From: Gammaproteobacteria bacterium
Lineage (GTDB): Bacteria > Pseudomonadota > Gammaproteobacteria > UBA6429 > Thiohalophilaceae
DNA length: 5,442 bases
Direction of reading: 5' to 3'
Assembly (NCBI GenBank): GCA_029880425.1
Contig: JAOUOK010000162.1
Coordinates: forward strand, 1 to 5,442
Shown here piece after piece: positions 4,079 through 5,442 of this stretch. The position numbers were made by a program, and so were the translations under genes. The stretch's first letter is position 1. Each line of letters starts with the position of its first letter. The notes below the pieces were generated by a model that saw only the letters and a list, made by a program, of their open reading frames with translations, was not told the origin of the DNA and ran no database searches.

Positions 4079-5442
4079 TTAAGTCAGCTGGTTTTCAACC
4101 CAGTCAGTTACACTATCTAAAGCAGCAGGTAAATTTTCAGGCTGATCACCACCTGCTTGTGCCATGTCAGGACGACCACCACCTTTACCACCGATCTGAC
4201 TGGCTACCGAGTTCACAAGGTCACCGGCTTTAATTTTATTTGTTGCGTCTTTACTGACACCCGCAACTAAACTCACCTTATCACCGTTTACCGTGGCAAG
4301 CACAATAGCCGAGGTACCGAGCTTATTTTTTAACTGGTCTAAAGTGTCACGTAAGGTTTTAACATCTGCACCTTCAAGCTTTGCAGCCAGTACTTTAATA
4401 CCACTGATCTCAACCGCTTGTGACGACAGGTCAGAGCCCTGGCTACTCGCGAGTTTTGCTTTAAGCTGCTCGAGTTCTTTCTCTAATGAACGAGTTTTAT
4501 CCATGAGCTGGCTGACACGGTTGGCAACATCATCACGTTTGCCTTTAAGCATAGAAGCAATATTGGCTAATTGACTCTCACCCTGGTCCATCCAGTCGAG
4601 TGCATATTCTGCGGTGACCGCTTCGATACGGCGGATACCCGCAGCGACACCACCTTCACTGATGATTTTAAATAAACCGATATCACCGGTGTGCGTCACA
4701 TGGGTACCACCACATAGCTCGACAGAGAATTCACTCATGCTCAAAACACGAACTTCATCCCCGTACTTTTCACCGAATAAGGCCATGGCACCTGCAGCTT
4801 TCGCTGCTTCAGGTTTCATAATCTGTGTATCGACAAGATGGTTAGAACGGATGTGTTGATTCACCAGGTGCTCAATTTCTTTTAGCTGTTCAGTAGAGAT
4901 CGCTTCAGAATGTGAGAAGTCAAAACGTAAACGTTCTGCCTGAACCTGTGAACCTTTTTGCGTAACATGTTCACCCAGGACTTCACGTAACGCGGCATGA
5001 AGCAGGTGTGTTGCCGAGTGGTTGGCCTTAATGGCTTCTCGACGTTCACTGTCGACATGCGTATTAACACTATCGCCAACTTTTAATGAGCCTTCAGTCA
5101 CTTCACCATAGTGACCAAAGACTGCTGCACCCTGCTTTTGCGTGTCTTTAACTTCAAATTTAGAACTGCCACAGGTTAATAAACCGGTATCACCTATCTG
5201 GCCACCTGACTCAGCGTAAAAAGGTGTTTCTTCTAACACCAACATCGCCGGTTGATTTTTCGTTAAAGCATCAACTTCTTTACCATCCACATAAATAGAC
5301 GCAATCGTTGTTTGACCTTCTAAATATTCATAACCGGTAAACGTTGTTTCGCCCTCAATCTTTAAGGCTTCATCATATGCCCCGGCAAAACTACTTGCTG
5401 CACGCGCACGTTCACGCTGGGCGTCCATTTCTTTTTCGAAGC
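4079..5442 (-). CDS. alaS: Alanyl-tRNA synthetase, C-terminal half
   Basis: The gene runs off the right edge; about 453 of the usual 870-odd residues are visible, so the class II catalytic domain and tRNA-binding helices lie outside. The frame is open to the edge (FEKE before the first Met at base 5428), so that Met is not the start. Counting from it, residues about 20-280 form the editing domain that clears mischarged Ser- and Gly-tRNA(Ala): HSATH (137-141) and CGGTH (239-243) supply the His, His, Cys and His zinc ligands. A coiled-coil linker follows (about 295-330), then the C-Ala domain with GGKGGGRPDMAQAGG (413-427), which aids tRNA binding and dimer formation. No truncation or frameshift is seen. 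The stop codon is 185 bases before lysC; the spacer shows no strong terminator, so transcription may continue into lysC. Confidence 0.97.
   Translation of the reverse strand, partial: FEKEMDAQRERARAASSFAGAYDEALKIEGETTFTGYEYLEGQTTIASIYVDGKEVDALTKNQPAMLVLEETPFYAESGGQIGDTGLLTCGSSKFEVKDTQKQGAAVFGHYGEVTEGSLKVGDSVNTHVDSERREAIKANHSATHLLHAALREVLGEHVTQKGSQVQAERLRFDFSHSEAISTEQLKEIEHLVNQHIRSNHLVDTQIMKPEAAKAAGAMALFGEKYGDEVRVLSMSEFSVELCGGTHVTHTGDIGLFKIISEGGVAAGIRRIEAVTAEYALDWMDQGESQLANIASMLKGKRDDVANRVSQLMDKTRSLEKELEQLKAKLASSQGSDLSSQAVEISGIKVLAAKLEGADVKTLRDTLDQLKNKLGTSAIVLATVNGDKVSLVAGVSKDATNKIKAGDLVNSVASQIGGKGGGRPDMAQAGGDQPENLPAALDSVTDWVENQLT

Noticed and set aside
4882..5079. 65-codon minus-strand reading frame inside alaS
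   Set aside because: It is an out-of-frame shadow within the editing-domain coding region.

Overview
The window looks like chromosomal DNA of a gammaproteobacterium. The right part carries the conserved block alaS - lysC - csrA - tRNA-Ser(GCU) - tRNA-Arg(ACG), all on the minus strand. The CsrA sequence is of the typical gammaproteobacterial type and both tRNA genes encode their CCA ends. lysC between alaS and csrA, encoding a single-function aspartokinase, resembles the arrangement known from Pseudomonas and related lineages rather than from enterics. The sequence alone does not support a genus.

Layout. Bases 2-825 (+) hold the end of a UmuC-like Y-family DNA polymerase gene and, overlapping its stop codon by one base, a compact protein with an SRAP (HMCES/YedK-like) signature. 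Bases 968-1342 (+) encode a small STAS/SpoIIAA-like cytoplasmic protein behind its own extended -10 promoter. Bases 1522-1872 (+) encode a small exported protein of unknown function. In front of it lies an FNR/CRP-type palindrome centred exactly 41.5 bases upstream of a predicted start of transcription. This stretch (about 840-1950) is visibly more AT-rich than its surroundings. A hairpin terminator at 1960-1992 separates this rightward half from the leftward half.

On the minus strand, reading from right to left: the C-terminal half of alanyl-tRNA synthetase (editing and C-Ala domains), aspartokinase, the global RNA-binding regulator CsrA, then tRNA-Ser and tRNA-Arg. The csrA leader carries four GGA motifs, one in the loop of a small hairpin and one in the Shine-Dalgarno sequence, which suggests translational autoregulation. 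Promoter-like sequences stand before each tRNA gene.

The least ordinary item is the polymerase/SRAP-like pair. It suggests that translesion synthesis is coupled to handling of abasic sites, by a shortened SRAP-like protein in which the usual Asn of the active site appears replaced by Trp. The other points worth following are the FNR-like promoter of the exported protein, the hairpin/promoter structure between the two tRNA genes, and a possible internal start in lysC.
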